A stretch of 64,000 nucleotides of DNA from Larkinella humicola (GTDB taxonomy: Bacteria; Bacteroidota; Bacteroidia; Cytophagales; Spirosomataceae): the NCBI RefSeq assembly GCF_008727875.1, contig NZ_VTWS01000001.1, positions 1,823,791 to 1,887,790 of the forward strand, in the 5' to 3' direction. The notes under the pieces were generated by a model. It did not search any database, was not told the DNA's origin, and saw only the letters and a program-made list of their open reading frames with translations. The position numbers were made by a program, and so were the translations under genes. Numbering within the stretch: the first letter of the stretch is position 1; each line of letters opens with the position of its first letter. Below, in pieces: positions 1 to 8,482 of this stretch.

Positions 1-2254
1 AGCGGTAATTCAGATCCAGTTCGACGCCCTGGTTGGTAATGGTCATGTCCGGCACATTGGTCCAGAATGTTCCTGCCGGTTGAACGGGGTCAGCCGGGAT
101 CACTTCCAGCAGAATGTTGTTGGAGACTTTCCGGAAATAATCGACCGAACCCGACAACGCGCCTTTGAACAAGGCGAAATCCAGTCCGATGTCGGTTTGG
201 GAAGACACCTCCCACTGAATGTCCGGGTTGGCCAGCCGCGAATACGATGTTCCGGCGGGATATGGCCCCGTGGGAGCCAGCGGATAACTCGTCGTGGCCG
301 ATACCTGCGAGGTAAACAGTGCCTGCGTGATTTTCGACGGGATTTCCTGGTTACCGGTTTGTCCCCAGCCCGCCCGCAGTTTCAGATCAGAGAATGGGCC
401 CGATTTCAGGAACGCTTCTTCCGACAACCGCCAGCCCACCGAGAACGACGGAAAAATACCGTATTTGTTGTTGGACCCGAACTTGGATGAGCCATCGGCC
501 CGCACTGTGGCCGTCATCAGGTATTTGTCGTTGTACTGGTAATTGACGCGGGAGAAGAACGATTGAAGTTCATTTTCCAGGGCGTATCCGCCGGGGCGGT
601 TATTCGCCAGTGTCAGATCCTGTCCCAAACCAGGGTTGTAGATCGGCTCGATGGGCGAAATCGGAAATTTGTTGATGCTTGAGCTGCGTTCCTGCACGAA
701 AATTTTCTGGTAGGAATGCCCCAGCAAGGCCGTCAGGTTGTGCTTCGTAGTCGATAACGCATACGTGAAGTAATTCTCGATCAACACGTTGCGGTTGGTT
801 TTGTAAATGGTTTCCAGCCGACCGTCCTGCAAGGGAACCGCGTTGGGCAACGACTGCAAATCCCGCACCGAACTGGAGTTGTCAACGCCCAGGTTGAGTT
901 TGTACACCAGATCTTTCGTGATTTTGAACGAGGGCGAGATATTCCCGATTACCCGGTTGATGGTGGTTACGTCCTTTTCCAGTTTCAGCGGAATCAGCGG
1001 GTTCACCCCACTCTGGTATTTGAAGGGTTCGCCGTTGGCGTCGTAAGCCGGCAGCGTCGGATTGGCAGAAATCGCCCCGCCCAGCAGGCTCTCGACCGGC
1101 GGACGGCGGCTGTAGGTACTGGTCGCGTTCAAGTTGACGTCCACATTCAGGCGGTCTTCCATGAATTTCTGCGACACGTTGATCCGTCCCGTATACCGCT
1201 TGAATTCGCTGTTTTTCAGAATGCCATCCTGGTCCTGAATCCCGAACGAACCGTAATAGGTCAGCTTTTCGGCACCACCGCCAAACGACACATTGTGGTT
1301 TTGGGTGTAGGCGGTCTGCGTAATTTCCTTCTGCCAGTCGGTGGACGCTTTGAAATCTTCCAGCACCCCGCCTACGGCCGGAACCTGCCGCCGGTATTCA
1401 TCGGCCGAATATACCGGCAACGCCCGCGTCAGGTTGGAGATCCCCAGACTGGACGATACATTGAAGGTCGAAAAACCGGATTTGCCTTTCTTGGTCGTGA
1501 TCAACACCACGCCGTTGGCTCCCCGCGAACCATAAATAGCAGTAGCCGAAGCATCTTTCAACACGTCGATCGACTCGATGTCCTGCGGGTTCAGAAAATT
1601 CAGCGGGTTGGAGGTTCCACCCGTACTGGAGTTGTCGAGCGCAATACCGTCCAGTACAAAAAGGGGCGTACTGCCCGTCCGAACCCCACCCGGCCCCCGG
1701 ATCGTGATATTCTGAGCACCACCCGGTTCACCACTGGCGGAGGTTACATTGACCCCGGCCACTTTGCCTTGCAAAAGCTGCTCCGGTGAGTTGATGATCC
1801 CTTTGTTAAAATCGGCACTTTTGATCGACTTCACCGAACCGGTCATGTCTTTCTTGGCCGCACTCCCGTAGCCGATCACTACCACCTGCGACAGTTCTGA
1901 TGCGGATGCTTTGAGGGACACATTGATCATGCTTTGGTTGCCGACCGCTATTTCCTGCGAAACAAAACCGATGAAACCAAACACCAGGACGGCATTGCCT
2001 TCCGGCACGGCAATCCGGTAATCACCGTTGGCATCCGTGGTGGTTCCCCGCTGGGTTCCTTTCAGCACGACGCTGCAACCCGCCAGGGCCTCGTTCGTTG
2101 TGGCATCCGTCACCCGCCCGCTGATGGTGACATCGGCGCCTGGTCGTTCACTTGGAGAGATGGCCGTTTTAGCCGTTGCCAGAGCCTGACTTTTCCCTTC
2201 GACCGCCAGTAGCGTTAGGGCGAGCAGGATACAGCAAAGCCTCCTCCAGTGCAT
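1..2254 (-). CDS. SusC/RagA-family TonB-linked outer membrane receptor, N-terminal part (cut by window edge)
   Basis: Open frame from the minus-strand ATG at 2254 to base 1 with no stop, so the C-terminus lies outside the window. A signal peptide (MHWRRLCC then a hydrophobic run ending near GKSQA) is followed by a carboxypeptidase-regulatory-like domain (VTISGRVTDATTNEAL), a linker with the family signature VVVIGYGSAAKKDMTGSV, and the TonB plug (LLQGKVAGVNV, ITIRGPGG, DVLKDASATAIYGSRGANGV). The remainder reads as SusC beta-barrel. An in-frame ATG pair at 2290 would add 12 residues; 2254 is preferred because it gives a normal signal peptide. By family it imports an oligosaccharide or other nutrient across the outer membrane with a SusD partner, presumably encoded to the left. 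Substrate unknown. Confidence 0.93.
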   Translation of the reverse strand, partial: MHWRRLCCILLALTLLAVEGKSQALATAKTAISPSERPGADVTISGRVTDATTNEALAGCSVVLKGTQRGTTTDANGDYRIAVPEGNAVLVFGFIGFVSQEIAVGNQSMINVSLKASASELSQVVVIGYGSAAKKDMTGSVKSIKSADFNKGIINSPEQLLQGKVAGVNVTSASGEPGGAQNITIRGPGGVRTGSTPLFVLDGIALDNSSTGGTSNPLNFLNPQDIESIDVLKDASATAIYGSRGANGVVLITTKKGKSGFSTFNVSSSLGISNLTRALPVYSADEYRRQVPAVGGVLEDFKASTDWQKEITQTAYTQNHNVSFGGGAEKLTYYGSFGIQDQDGILKNSEFKRYTGRINVSQKFMEDRLNVDVNLNATSTYSRRPPVESLLGGAISANPTLPAYDANGEPFKYQSGVNPLIPLKLEKDVTTINRVIGNISPSFKITKDLVYKLNLGVDNSSSVRDLQSLPNAVPLQDGRLETIYKTNRNVLIENYFTYALSTTKHNLTALLGHSYQKIFVQERSSSINKFPISPIEPIYNPGLGQDLTLANNRPGGYALENELQSFFSRVNYQYNDKYLMTATVRADGSSKFGSNNKYGIFPSFSVGWRLSEEAFLKSGPFSDLKLRAGWGQTGNQEIPSKITQALFTSQVSATTSYPLAPTGPYPAGTSYSRLANPDIQWEVSSQTDIGLDFALFKGALSGSVDYFRKVSNNILLEVIPADPVQPAGTFWTNVPDMTITNQGVELDLNYR

Positions 2255-2694
2255 CGTAAAGGGAGGAGAAAAAGAGTAGAAAATCATCATATAGGTAGAA
2301 AGTTAAATGGTGACAAAGGTCTCGGAATCTGCGCAATTCCAATTCTTTCGCCAAATATTTAAAAATAATTTAATATATCTAGCGACACCCCATTCCTCAT
2401 TCTGCTACCTAAAAAAAATGCTCACCGGAAAATGCTGCGTTCGTTTGGCTGTATACGCAATGCAAAGAAAAATTTTAGCGATTCCCTGCTATTCAGCGCG
2501 GTTTTTACCAGTTAAATCCGAATTTCCGGGCTGTTCGGATAAAAAAAAATCAAAAACAGAATGCAAAAAAAAACGGCAAGTTTCTGAAAAATAAATTGCT
2601 TGTCAAAGCATTTAGTTTCCAGAAAGTTACCGTTGTTACGTTTGTGTTATCTTTTAGATGACACTGATCCGGCCAGACTGTTAGCGCAGAAGGG
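2255..2694. other. Intergenic region upstream of the SusC gene
   Basis: About 440 bases, A/T-rich between roughly 2340 and 2600, between the SusC start and the end of the sulfur operon, both on the minus strand. It should hold the SusC promoter. I see no convincing TAnnTTTG box; the closest on the minus strand is GACCTTTG near 2313-2320. A plus-strand frame at 2307-2594 looks non-coding. No RNA gene or repeat recognised. Confidence 0.5.
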
Positions 2695-3174
2695 CTATGG
2701 CAACCGGGGCCGGAAATACCCGTAAACCCAGGTTCCGGCAATGGCACTCAGCAGCGTCACCAGAACGACCACAAAACCGCTGCCGATCTGGGCAAACAAC
2801 GGCCCCGGACAGGCTCCCGTGATGGCCCAACCCAGGCCGAACAGCAAGCCCCCGTAAATTTGGCCGGAATAGAATTTCTTGGGGTGAAACACGACGTCTT
2901 CCCCCGCAATCGTCTTGATTCTGAACCGCTTGATTAACCATACCGACAGCATCCCGACCACAATCGCGGAACCGATGACACCGTACATGTGAAAACTTTG
3001 CAGCCGGAACATCTCCTGAATCCGAAACCAGGAAACAATCTCGGCTTTGACAAAGACAATGCCGAACAGAATGCCAACCACCCCGTATTTCAGGTTCCCG
3101 ACAAACCCTTCCTCCCGCTTCATGTCGTTGGGTGCATCGCACGCCAACATCTCTTCAACTTCTATTTTTTCCAT
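2695..3174 (-). CDS. YeeE/YedE-type (DUF6691-like) membrane protein, second half-transporter
   Basis: A 159-residue protein from the ATG at 3174 (MEKIEVEEML); the frame extends upstream to 3282 but that would overlap the preceding gene. About four hydrophobic segments follow a short acidic N-terminus. The motif ITGACPGPLFAQIG holds a conserved Cys typical of YeeE/YedE proteins, which move sulfur species such as thiosulfate in characterised members. It is 17 bases after the other YeeE half (3192-3764); two-gene split YeeE pairs are common in bacteria that also carry persulfide-handling metallo-beta-lactamase proteins. Last gene of the sulfur cassette. The transported species here is inferred. 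Confidence 0.85.
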   Translation of the reverse strand: MEKIEVEEMLACDAPNDMKREEGFVGNLKYGVVGILFGIVFVKAEIVSWFRIQEMFRLQSFHMYGVIGSAIVVGMLSVWLIKRFRIKTIAGEDVVFHPKKFYSGQIYGGLLFGLGWAITGACPGPLFAQIGSGFVVVLVTLLSAIAGTWVYGYFRPRLP

Positions 3175-3191
3175 TCGTGAATCTCCGGTTT

Positions 3192-3764
3192 TTAAAACAA
3201 CTTCATGAGGTGGGGTAAAATCAGGTGCGTCATCGCAAAACCGCCCGCCATAAAACAGCAGGTGGCGACCAGCGACGGCCATTGCAGGTTGGAAATTCCC
3301 ATGATGGAATGCCCCGACGTACAGCCACCCGCCATGCGCGTTCCGAACCCAACCAGAAAACCGCCCAGAACGAAAAACACCAGACCTTTCAGGGTGAACA
3401 GGTTGGCGACATTGAAAATATCACCGGGCATCAGACCTGAAAAATCCTGAATACCCAGCGCTTTCAGATCCGCGACGGTTTGGGGTGAAATCTGAACAGC
3501 CTCCGGGTTGGCCAGAAACTGTCCCGCCAGAAAACCGCCGATGAGAATACCGGCCACAAAAACCAGGTTCCAGATTTCGTGTTTCCAGTCGTACTTAAAA
3601 AATGGAATGTTAGCCGGTATACAGGCCGCACAGATGTGCCGCAGCGACGACGAAATTCCGAACGATTTATTGCCAATCAACAGCAAGGCTGGCACCGTCA
3701 GTCCGATCAGCGACCCGGCCACATACCAGGGCCAGGGCTGACGGATTAACTTTAATAACTCCAT
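3192..3764 (-). CDS. YeeE/YedE family protein, first half-transporter
   Basis: A 190-residue integral membrane protein with about five hydrophobic segments. The motif [14 protein letters not shown] near residue 145 is the classic YeeE/YedE Cys motif, thought to relay sulfur through the membrane. A second cysteine pair (HICAACIP) lies near residues 44-49. It lies 43 bases after the metallo-beta-lactamase/rhodanese gene and 17 bases before the second YeeE-like gene on the same strand, so the three are probably co-transcribed. Function as import or export of thiosulfate, persulfide or related sulfur is a family-based inference. Confidence 0.87.
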   Translation of the reverse strand: MELLKLIRQPWPWYVAGSLIGLTVPALLLIGNKSFGISSSLRHICAACIPANIPFFKYDWKHEIWNLVFVAGILIGGFLAGQFLANPEAVQISPQTVADLKALGIQDFSGLMPGDIFNVANLFTLKGLVFFVLGGFLVGFGTRMAGGCTSGHSIMGISNLQWPSLVATCCFMAGGFAMTHLILPHLMKLF

Positions 3765-3807
3765 AGATTTTCTATTTTTTTATTCAACTGGCTAATTTAC
3801 AAATTTG

Positions 3808-5235
3808 TTACGCCTTTTTCAAAGTCGTGGGACACACATAATCCGTAATTTCAAAAAGCCCGGTTTTCTTGATGGCGTCAAAACCGCCTGTCACATCCAC
3901 CAGCTTTTCATACCCTCTTGCTCGCAGGATGGATGCTGCCATCATGGATCGGTATCCGCCCGCACAATGGATGAAAAGGGTTTTGTTTTTGGGTAACTCC
4001 GCCATGTGATCGTTGAGGTATTCCAGCGGAATGTTGCGAACCCCGGCGATGTGTTCGGCGGCAAATTCACCCGGTTTCCGCACATCGACGATCTCCAGCT
4101 CCCCTTCTGCCATCCGGTTTGCCAGCGACTCCGCTGAAACCGACAACAGGGTGTCGCTCTCCTTCCCGCTTGCCTCCCAGGTGCCGAAACCGCCCGCCAG
4201 AAAGCCCAGCACCTGGTCGTAGCCCACCCGCGCCAGTCGCGTTAACGCTTCCTGCTCCTGACCCGGTTCACACACCAGTAGCAGATTGTGTTTTACATCC
4301 GGAACCAACGTGCCGACCCAGGGAGCAAACTGCCCGCCCAGCCCGATGTTGACCGAGTTTGGAATGAAACCCTGACGGAAAACCTGCGCCGGTCGGGTGT
4401 CGATAATCAGGGCGCCGGTTTCGTTGGCTGCCGCTTCAAACGCATCCGGACTCAGGGCCTGTCCTCCCCGTTTCAAAACCGTATCGATGCTTTCGTAACC
4501 CTGCTTGTTGAGCGCAACGTTCTGCGGAAAATACTGCGGAGGGGCCAGCAAACCGTCGGTTACTTCCTTGATAAACTCCTCTTTCGACATCGATGCCCGC
4601 AGCGCGTAGTTGAACAACTTCTGATTGCCCAGCGTATCGGTGGTTTCTTTGCTCATGTTTTTGCCGCAGGCCGAACCCGCCCCGTGACCCGGATAGACGG
4701 TTACATCGTCCGGCAGCGTCATGATTTTGGTGCGCAGCGATTCGTAGAGATAGCCCGCCAGATCGTCCATCGTCAGGTCTGCTTTCTGGGCCAGATCCGG
4801 ACGGCCGACGTCGCCGATGAACAGGGTGTCGCCACTGAACAGGGCGGTTTCCTTCCCGGTTTCATCCAGTAGCAGATAACAGGTCGATTCCATCGTGTGG
4901 CCGGGCGTGTGCAGCACCCGGATTTTGACGGAACCGAGTTGCAATTCTTCTCCATCGGTCGCAATGTGCGCTTCGAAATTCGGTTTGGCAAGCGGCCCGT
5001 AAACGATGGTGGCTCCGGTTTGGCGGGCCAGGTCGAGGTGACCGGACACGAAGTCGGCGTGAAAGTGGGTTTCCAGTACGTATCTGATGGTGGAACCCGC
5101 TTTGGAGGCTTGTTCCACATACGGTTTTACTTCCCGCAACGGGTCGATAATGGCAACCTGGCCTTCACTTTCAATGTAATAAGCACCCTGGGCCAGACAG
5201 CCCGTATAAATCTGTTCAATTTTCATGGTTTTCAA
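3808..5235 (-). CDS. Metallo-beta-lactamase / double rhodanese fusion (persulfide dioxygenase-sulfurtransferase, CstB-like)
   Basis: A 475-residue three-domain protein. Residues 1-250 are a metallo-beta-lactamase fold of the ETHE1/glyoxalase II group with THFHADFVSGH (H57, H59, D61, H66), HTPGH and SGDTLFIGDVGRPDL. Residues 265-365 are a first rhodanese-like domain (with VCEPGQE) and 375-470 a second with the active loop HCAGGYRS (Cys424). This order matches Staphylococcus CstB, which oxidises persulfides and transfers sulfur to give thiosulfate. Start at 5235 or the in-frame ATG at 5226. Neighbouring TauE and YeeE transporters and a Crp/Fnr regulator fit a sulfide/persulfide detoxification operon. 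A TACCTTTG box and a CRP-like palindrome lie upstream. Confidence 0.92.
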   Translation of the reverse strand: MKTMKIEQIYTGCLAQGAYYIESEGQVAIIDPLREVKPYVEQASKAGSTIRYVLETHFHADFVSGHLDLARQTGATIVYGPLAKPNFEAHIATDGEELQLGSVKIRVLHTPGHTMESTCYLLLDETGKETALFSGDTLFIGDVGRPDLAQKADLTMDDLAGYLYESLRTKIMTLPDDVTVYPGHGAGSACGKNMSKETTDTLGNQKLFNYALRASMSKEEFIKEVTDGLLAPPQYFPQNVALNKQGYESIDTVLKRGGQALSPDAFEAAANETGALIIDTRPAQVFRQGFIPNSVNIGLGGQFAPWVGTLVPDVKHNLLLVCEPGQEQEALTRLARVGYDQVLGFLAGGFGTWEASGKESDTLLSVSAESLANRMAEGELEIVDVRKPGEFAAEHIAGVRNIPLEYLNDHMAELPKNKTLFIHCAGGYRSMMAASILRARGYEKLVDVTGGFDAIKKTGLFEITDYVCPTTLKKA

Positions 5236-5289
5236 TTCGATTCTGGTTTAACAAAATTCAGGTCGATGCGTTTGAGATTCAACCTATAA

Positions 5290-5297
5290 CAAAGGTA
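5290..5297 (-). promoter_or_regulatory. Promoter -7 box (TACCTTTG) of the MBL/rhodanese gene
   Basis: On the minus strand the octamer TACCTTTG matches the Bacteroidota -7 consensus TAnnTTTG and lies 55 bases before the ATG at 5235. There is no TTG at the -33 position; a CRP-like palindrome is centred 33 bases upstream instead, as expected for an activator-dependent promoter. Confidence 0.6.
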
Positions 5298-5318
5298 AAA
5301 AGGCGGCAACGGGCGTTC

Positions 5319-5334
5319 CGTGACTTTAGTTACA
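5319..5334. promoter_or_regulatory. CRP/FNR-like operator upstream of the MBL/rhodanese gene
   Basis: The sequence CGTGA-CTTTAG-TTACA is a near match to the CRP family palindrome TGTGA-N6-TCACA. Its centre is 33 bases from the centre of the TACCTTTG box, placing it near -41 to -43, the class II activator position. Two related sites lie at 6187-6202 and 7161-7176 in the same cassette, which encodes a Crp/Fnr protein. Confidence 0.6.
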
Positions 5335-5345
5335 CGCCGGACTGA

Positions 5346-6143
5346 TTAGAGAAAAGTTTCTTTCACGATAATGTAGACACCCATCGCCAGCACGAACCAG
5401 CCGAAAGCTTTCTTGAGTTTCGGGCCGGAAACAAACCGGGTCAGGTAGGTTCCGAGCAAAATGCCAAGGATCGACAGGGCCGTAAACTCCAGCAAGAACC
5501 GCCAGTCGATCGTGGCAAGTGACAGCCCGCTCAGAAAGCCGATCAACGAGTTGGCGGCAATGATCAGCAGCGAAGTCCCGACGGCCATTTTGATGGGCAA
5601 GCGGGCCAGCAAGACCAGCGAGGGAATGATCAGAAAACCGCCCCCTGCTCCCACGACGCCCGTCAGAATACCAACCAGAACCCCTTCTGTTGCCAGCAAA
5701 TTGGGGCTAATCCGGTTCTGGGCGGTATCCGTTTCAATTCGGTGGTCGCGGATCATCGAGCCGGAAGCCGCCAGCATGACCAGGGCAAATACGACCATGA
5801 TGGCGACGTTTTTACTCAGGTAAAAGGCCGGGGTTGAAAAAACCGGGTCCGGTATGGCCGGAACGAGGTAAGTGCGGGTGAGGTAAATGGCAGCAAACGA
5901 AGGCAGTGAAAAGGCCAGCGCGGCCCGGTAGTTGACCAGCCGCTGCTGCATATAGCGAACGGCACCGACCAGCGAGGTGGTGCCGACTACAAACAATGAA
6001 TAGGTGGTAGAAACCGTCGGGTTGATGCCGAGCAGATACACCAGCACCGGCAGGGTCAGGATGCTGCCCCCCCCGCCGATGAGGCCCAGCGTGATTCCGA
6101 TCAGAATCGACGCCAGAAAGCCCAGAATTTCATGCGAACTCAT
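5346..6143 (-). CDS. Sulfite exporter TauE/SafE family membrane protein
   Basis: A 265-residue transporter from the ATG at 6143 (MSSHEILGFL); a longer frame starts at 6170 but adds nine non-hydrophobic residues and approaches the operator. The two halves carry the family glycine motifs LGLIGGGGSILTLPVL and TGVVGAGGGFLIIPSL, with about eight membrane segments. TauE/SafE proteins export sulfite, sulfoacetate or related anions across the inner membrane. Placed between the regulator gene and the persulfide-handling gene, it probably removes sulfite or thiosulfate made by that enzyme. A CRP-like palindrome lies 44 bases upstream of the start. Confidence 0.9.
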   Translation of the reverse strand: MSSHEILGFLASILIGITLGLIGGGGSILTLPVLVYLLGINPTVSTTYSLFVVGTTSLVGAVRYMQQRLVNYRAALAFSLPSFAAIYLTRTYLVPAIPDPVFSTPAFYLSKNVAIMVVFALVMLAASGSMIRDHRIETDTAQNRISPNLLATEGVLVGILTGVVGAGGGFLIIPSLVLLARLPIKMAVGTSLLIIAANSLIGFLSGLSLATIDWRFLLEFTALSILGILLGTYLTRFVSGPKLKKAFGWFVLAMGVYIIVKETFL

Positions 6144-6186
6144 GCTGTTTTTTTCAACAAAGCACGCCATGAAAAACGGGCGGTTC

Positions 6187-6202
6187 CGTGATATATGTCA
6201 CA
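6187..6202. promoter_or_regulatory. CRP/FNR-like operator upstream of tauE
   Basis: CGTGA-TATATG-TCACA, read on the other strand as TGTGA-N6-TCACG, is nearly a perfect CRP-family palindrome. It lies between the end of the Crp/Fnr gene (6217) and the tauE start (6143). A degenerate -7 box, GTGCTTTG on the minus strand at 6158-6165, is centred 33 bases downstream, the same spacing as at the MBL promoter. Confidence 0.7.
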
Positions 6203-6216
6203 CGGGCGACCGTTTT

Positions 6217-6852
6217 CTACAAAATTTCGATTTTATTCCGCGACAACCGGAGGTAGCCCACGCGTTCCAACTGCTTCAGCAGACGGGAAATCACCTCCCG
6301 CGACGTCGCCATTTCGCGGGCAATTTCTTCGTGGGTGACCTGCAAAACCGTACACTGGCAACTCTGGGTTTTCTTCTTCAAATAGGTCAGTAACCGCTCG
6401 TCGAGTTTCTGGAACGCAATGCTGTCGATGGTGGCAATCATGTCGTCGAACCGGCGCTGGTAGGTACGGAAAACGAACTGTTTCCAGGTCGGAAACCGGC
6501 AAATCCATTCATCGACTTTCTCGACCGGAATAAAAATCAGACGGGTTTTTTCTTCGGCAATCGCCGTAATTTCGCTGGGTTTGTTGTCGGGACTACCCGT
6601 CATCGAGATGGCACAGGAATCCAGCCCGCTCAGGTAATAGAGCAAAGCCTCGTTCCCGACCGCATCGGGGCGCATAATTTTGACGGAGCCACTCAAAATG
6701 ATCGGCACCGAGCGGATGTAACTCCCCGGCCGGATCAAATATTCACCTTCTTCCACTTCCTGATAAATCCCAATCCGGTTTATTTCTTCGATTAGCGCCG
6801 GTTCAAAACTTCCCCGAAACGCTGCATTGACTACCTGACTGTCGTTGATCAT
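6217..6852 (-). CDS. Crp/Fnr family transcriptional regulator
   Basis: A 211-residue protein with an N-terminal cyclic-nucleotide-binding-like beta barrel (residues 25-120, with IIRPGSYIRSVPIILSGSVKI in degenerate form), a dimerisation helix and a C-terminal winged helix (THEEIAREMATSREVISRLL, about 170-190). Cysteines in LDSCAIS, WICRFP and the pair QSCQC could sense redox or sulfur species, but this is not shown. It sits inside the sulfur cassette, 49 bases after the DUF2892 gene, and CRP-like palindromes precede the cassette's first gene, tauE and the MBL gene, so it very likely regulates its own operon. Confidence 0.92.
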   Translation of the reverse strand: MINDSQVVNAAFRGSFEPALIEEINRIGIYQEVEEGEYLIRPGSYIRSVPIILSGSVKIMRPDAVGNEALLYYLSGLDSCAISMTGSPDNKPSEITAIAEEKTRLIFIPVEKVDEWICRFPTWKQFVFRTYQRRFDDMIATIDSIAFQKLDERLLTYLKKKTQSCQCTVLQVTHEEIAREMATSREVISRLLKQLERVGYLRLSRNKIEIL

Positions 6853-6901
6853 TCCTCTCGCTGTCTTTCACCGTACCCGAACGTCGGGCCGGTCGTCTTC
6901 T

Positions 6902-7114
6902 TTAAGACATTTTTTTTCGGCGTTTGGTGCCTATCCCAAAGAATGCGTAGAGCGGGCAAAAATTCATTAAACTGGTGGCAATCATAATTCCGGCTCCTGC
7001 CAGGGCCACCACGGCCCATACGCCAGTCACCACATCCGCAATATAAAGCCCTATTAACGTGGCGGCAATCAGCAACCGAACCACCTTATCCGAAAAACCA
7101 ATGTTCTTTTTCAT
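6902..7114 (-). CDS. DUF2892 small inner-membrane protein
   Basis: A 70-residue protein from the ATG at 7114 (MKKNIGFSDKVVRLLIA). The frame is open to 7168, but that start would lie inside the CRP-like operator. Two hydrophobic segments (about 10-28 and 30-50) are followed by FCPLYAFFGI, the conserved end of DUF2892 (YgaP-like transmembrane) proteins. Such proteins often occur with rhodaneses and YeeE transporters, and the gene leads the sulfur cassette here. Molecular role unknown. Confidence 0.88.
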   Translation of the reverse strand: MKKNIGFSDKVVRLLIAATLIGLYIADVVTGVWAVVALAGAGIMIATSLMNFCPLYAFFGIGTKRRKKMS

Positions 7115-7160
7115 AGCCTTACTTTTTGGGATGAAGTAAGGGCTATCCGGGAACCTAATC

Positions 7161-7176
7161 AGTGACATTTATCACA
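7161..7176. promoter_or_regulatory. CRP/FNR-like operator upstream of the DUF2892-crp operon
   Basis: AGTGA-CATTTA-TCACA matches the CRP palindrome with one mismatch and shares the core GTGACATWTATCAC with the site at 6187-6202. It is 47 bases upstream of the start at 7114. A weak -7-like TACTTCAT on the minus strand (7131-7138) is centred 34 bases downstream. Confidence 0.68.
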
Positions 7177-7209
7177 ATAGCCTGTGATTTTTAATGGTCA
7201 AACCGGTTT

Positions 7210-8307
7210 TCAGGGTTTTCCGACAAATTGATCCAGAAAGGCTTTGGCGAATGCGGAGGCTCTCAGGTCGCTCTGCAGCTTCGGATTGGTTCTGAAAATG
7301 TCGAATTTGGCGTAAAAAGGGCGACTCAAATCCTGCGAATTAGCCAGAATAATAAACGTCAAATCGCGTTCGGGAATCTTGACGAACAGCGATGAATTGC
7401 CCGTCCACCAGCCGGTATGCCAAAGAATCCGCAGCTTTTTATAGTCACGCACAAACCATCCCAGGCCGTAGGGAAGCACCTTGCCATTTCGGGAATACGT
7501 TGGCGTAAAAACCTGTTTCCAGGTTAGGGGGTTTAAGAGTTTTTGTTCGTCAATGGCCGTCGAATAGGCCGCCAGATCGCTGACACACGACATCAATCCG
7601 GCCGCCGGGCCGAAATGGGTCGGATACGCGATGGGTACAATCCGGCCTTTTTGCAGATCATACGGTTTGGCCACCAGCTTGCCATACGCTTCCCGATTAA
7701 AGCCCGTCAACGCAAAATTAGCCGTATCGGCCAGATTGGGCGCGGTATGGGTAAGCCCCAGCCGTCGGATGATGTTGTCGACCACCAACTGCCCGAACGT
7801 TTTTCCCGATTCTTTTTCAATGGGCTGAGCCAGTTTGCCGTAGTAATCGCCGTTGTAACCAAAGCTGTAGCCCGGTTTGAAACCGTTGAACGAGTTTCCC
7901 TGGGCCGTGTGAGTCAGCAGGTGTTTGAGTTTAATCCGGTCGTCGTTTCCCCAACGCGCACCCAACTGAATGCCGTATTTTGTAACCGGATCATCCAAAT
8001 TGACCTTGCCCCCTTCCACCAGTTGCATCAGGATGATGGCCCCGAAGGTTTTGGTAACCGATGCCAAATGATACACCGTATGCTCGGTGGGTGTTACCTT
8101 ATTTTCAATGTCAGCATAGCCCAACCCCTTATACCAGACCAGCTTTTTTCCATGCACCACGCCAACGGAAAGCGATGGGATCTGGTATTTCTGTCGTAAG
8201 GCTTCCAGAATTGCCGCAAAACCGGTGGTATCGGCGGAAGAAAACGTGCGCTGGGCTTGCAGCGATTGTGAAAACAGGAAGAGTAAAAGGCCGTAGAAAA
8301 CTTTCAT
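7210..8307 (-). CDS. Secreted serine hydrolase, beta-lactamase/class C family
   Basis: A 365-residue protein with a signal peptide (MKVFYGLLLFLFSQSLQAQ). The nucleophile motif SVTK (S83-K86) is in place, a Tyr-containing FGYNGDYY (Y151) occupies the usual YxN region although the Asn is shifted, and HTGWWTG near residue 300 corresponds to the KTG-like box. This family includes esterases, D-aminopeptidases and beta-lactamase-like enzymes, and the substrate cannot be read from sequence. It follows the SusD gene on the same strand beyond a terminator, so it is likely a separate unit. Confidence 0.88.
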   Translation of the reverse strand: MKVFYGLLLFLFSQSLQAQRTFSSADTTGFAAILEALRQKYQIPSLSVGVVHGKKLVWYKGLGYADIENKVTPTEHTVYHLASVTKTFGAIILMQLVEGGKVNLDDPVTKYGIQLGARWGNDDRIKLKHLLTHTAQGNSFNGFKPGYSFGYNGDYYGKLAQPIEKESGKTFGQLVVDNIIRRLGLTHTAPNLADTANFALTGFNREAYGKLVAKPYDLQKGRIVPIAYPTHFGPAAGLMSCVSDLAAYSTAIDEQKLLNPLTWKQVFTPTYSRNGKVLPYGLGWFVRDYKKLRILWHTGWWTGNSSLFVKIPERDLTFIILANSQDLSRPFYAKFDIFRTNPKLQSDLRASAFAKAFLDQFVGKP

Positions 8308-8419
8308 TCGTGTTGTTTTTGAAACAAATAACGAAAACCGCAGTCTCCTAATCTTCTCAAAACCGGATTTGAGCGTTCATTTCCGGTTTTTCTCTCTAAT
8401 CTAGCCTCTGTTGTCTGGA

Positions 8420-8451
8420 AAGAAAAAGAGGCCTCTGTTTCCAGAGGCCTC
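8420..8451 (-). terminator. Rho-independent terminator after the SusD gene
   Basis: A perfect 10-bp stem (GAGGCCTCTG at 8428-8437 with CAGAGGCCTC at 8442-8451) and a four-base loop. On the minus strand it is followed by TTTTTCTT. It lies 31 bases after the SusD stop codon. Confidence 0.85.
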
Positions 8452-8482
8452 CTGACTATTCAAAATAGGTTAGTTGGTAAAC

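Noticed and set aside
2307..2594. 95-codon plus-strand frame in the region upstream of the SusC gene
   Set aside because: A/T-rich, Lys-run ending, no domain and no promoter; judged chance.
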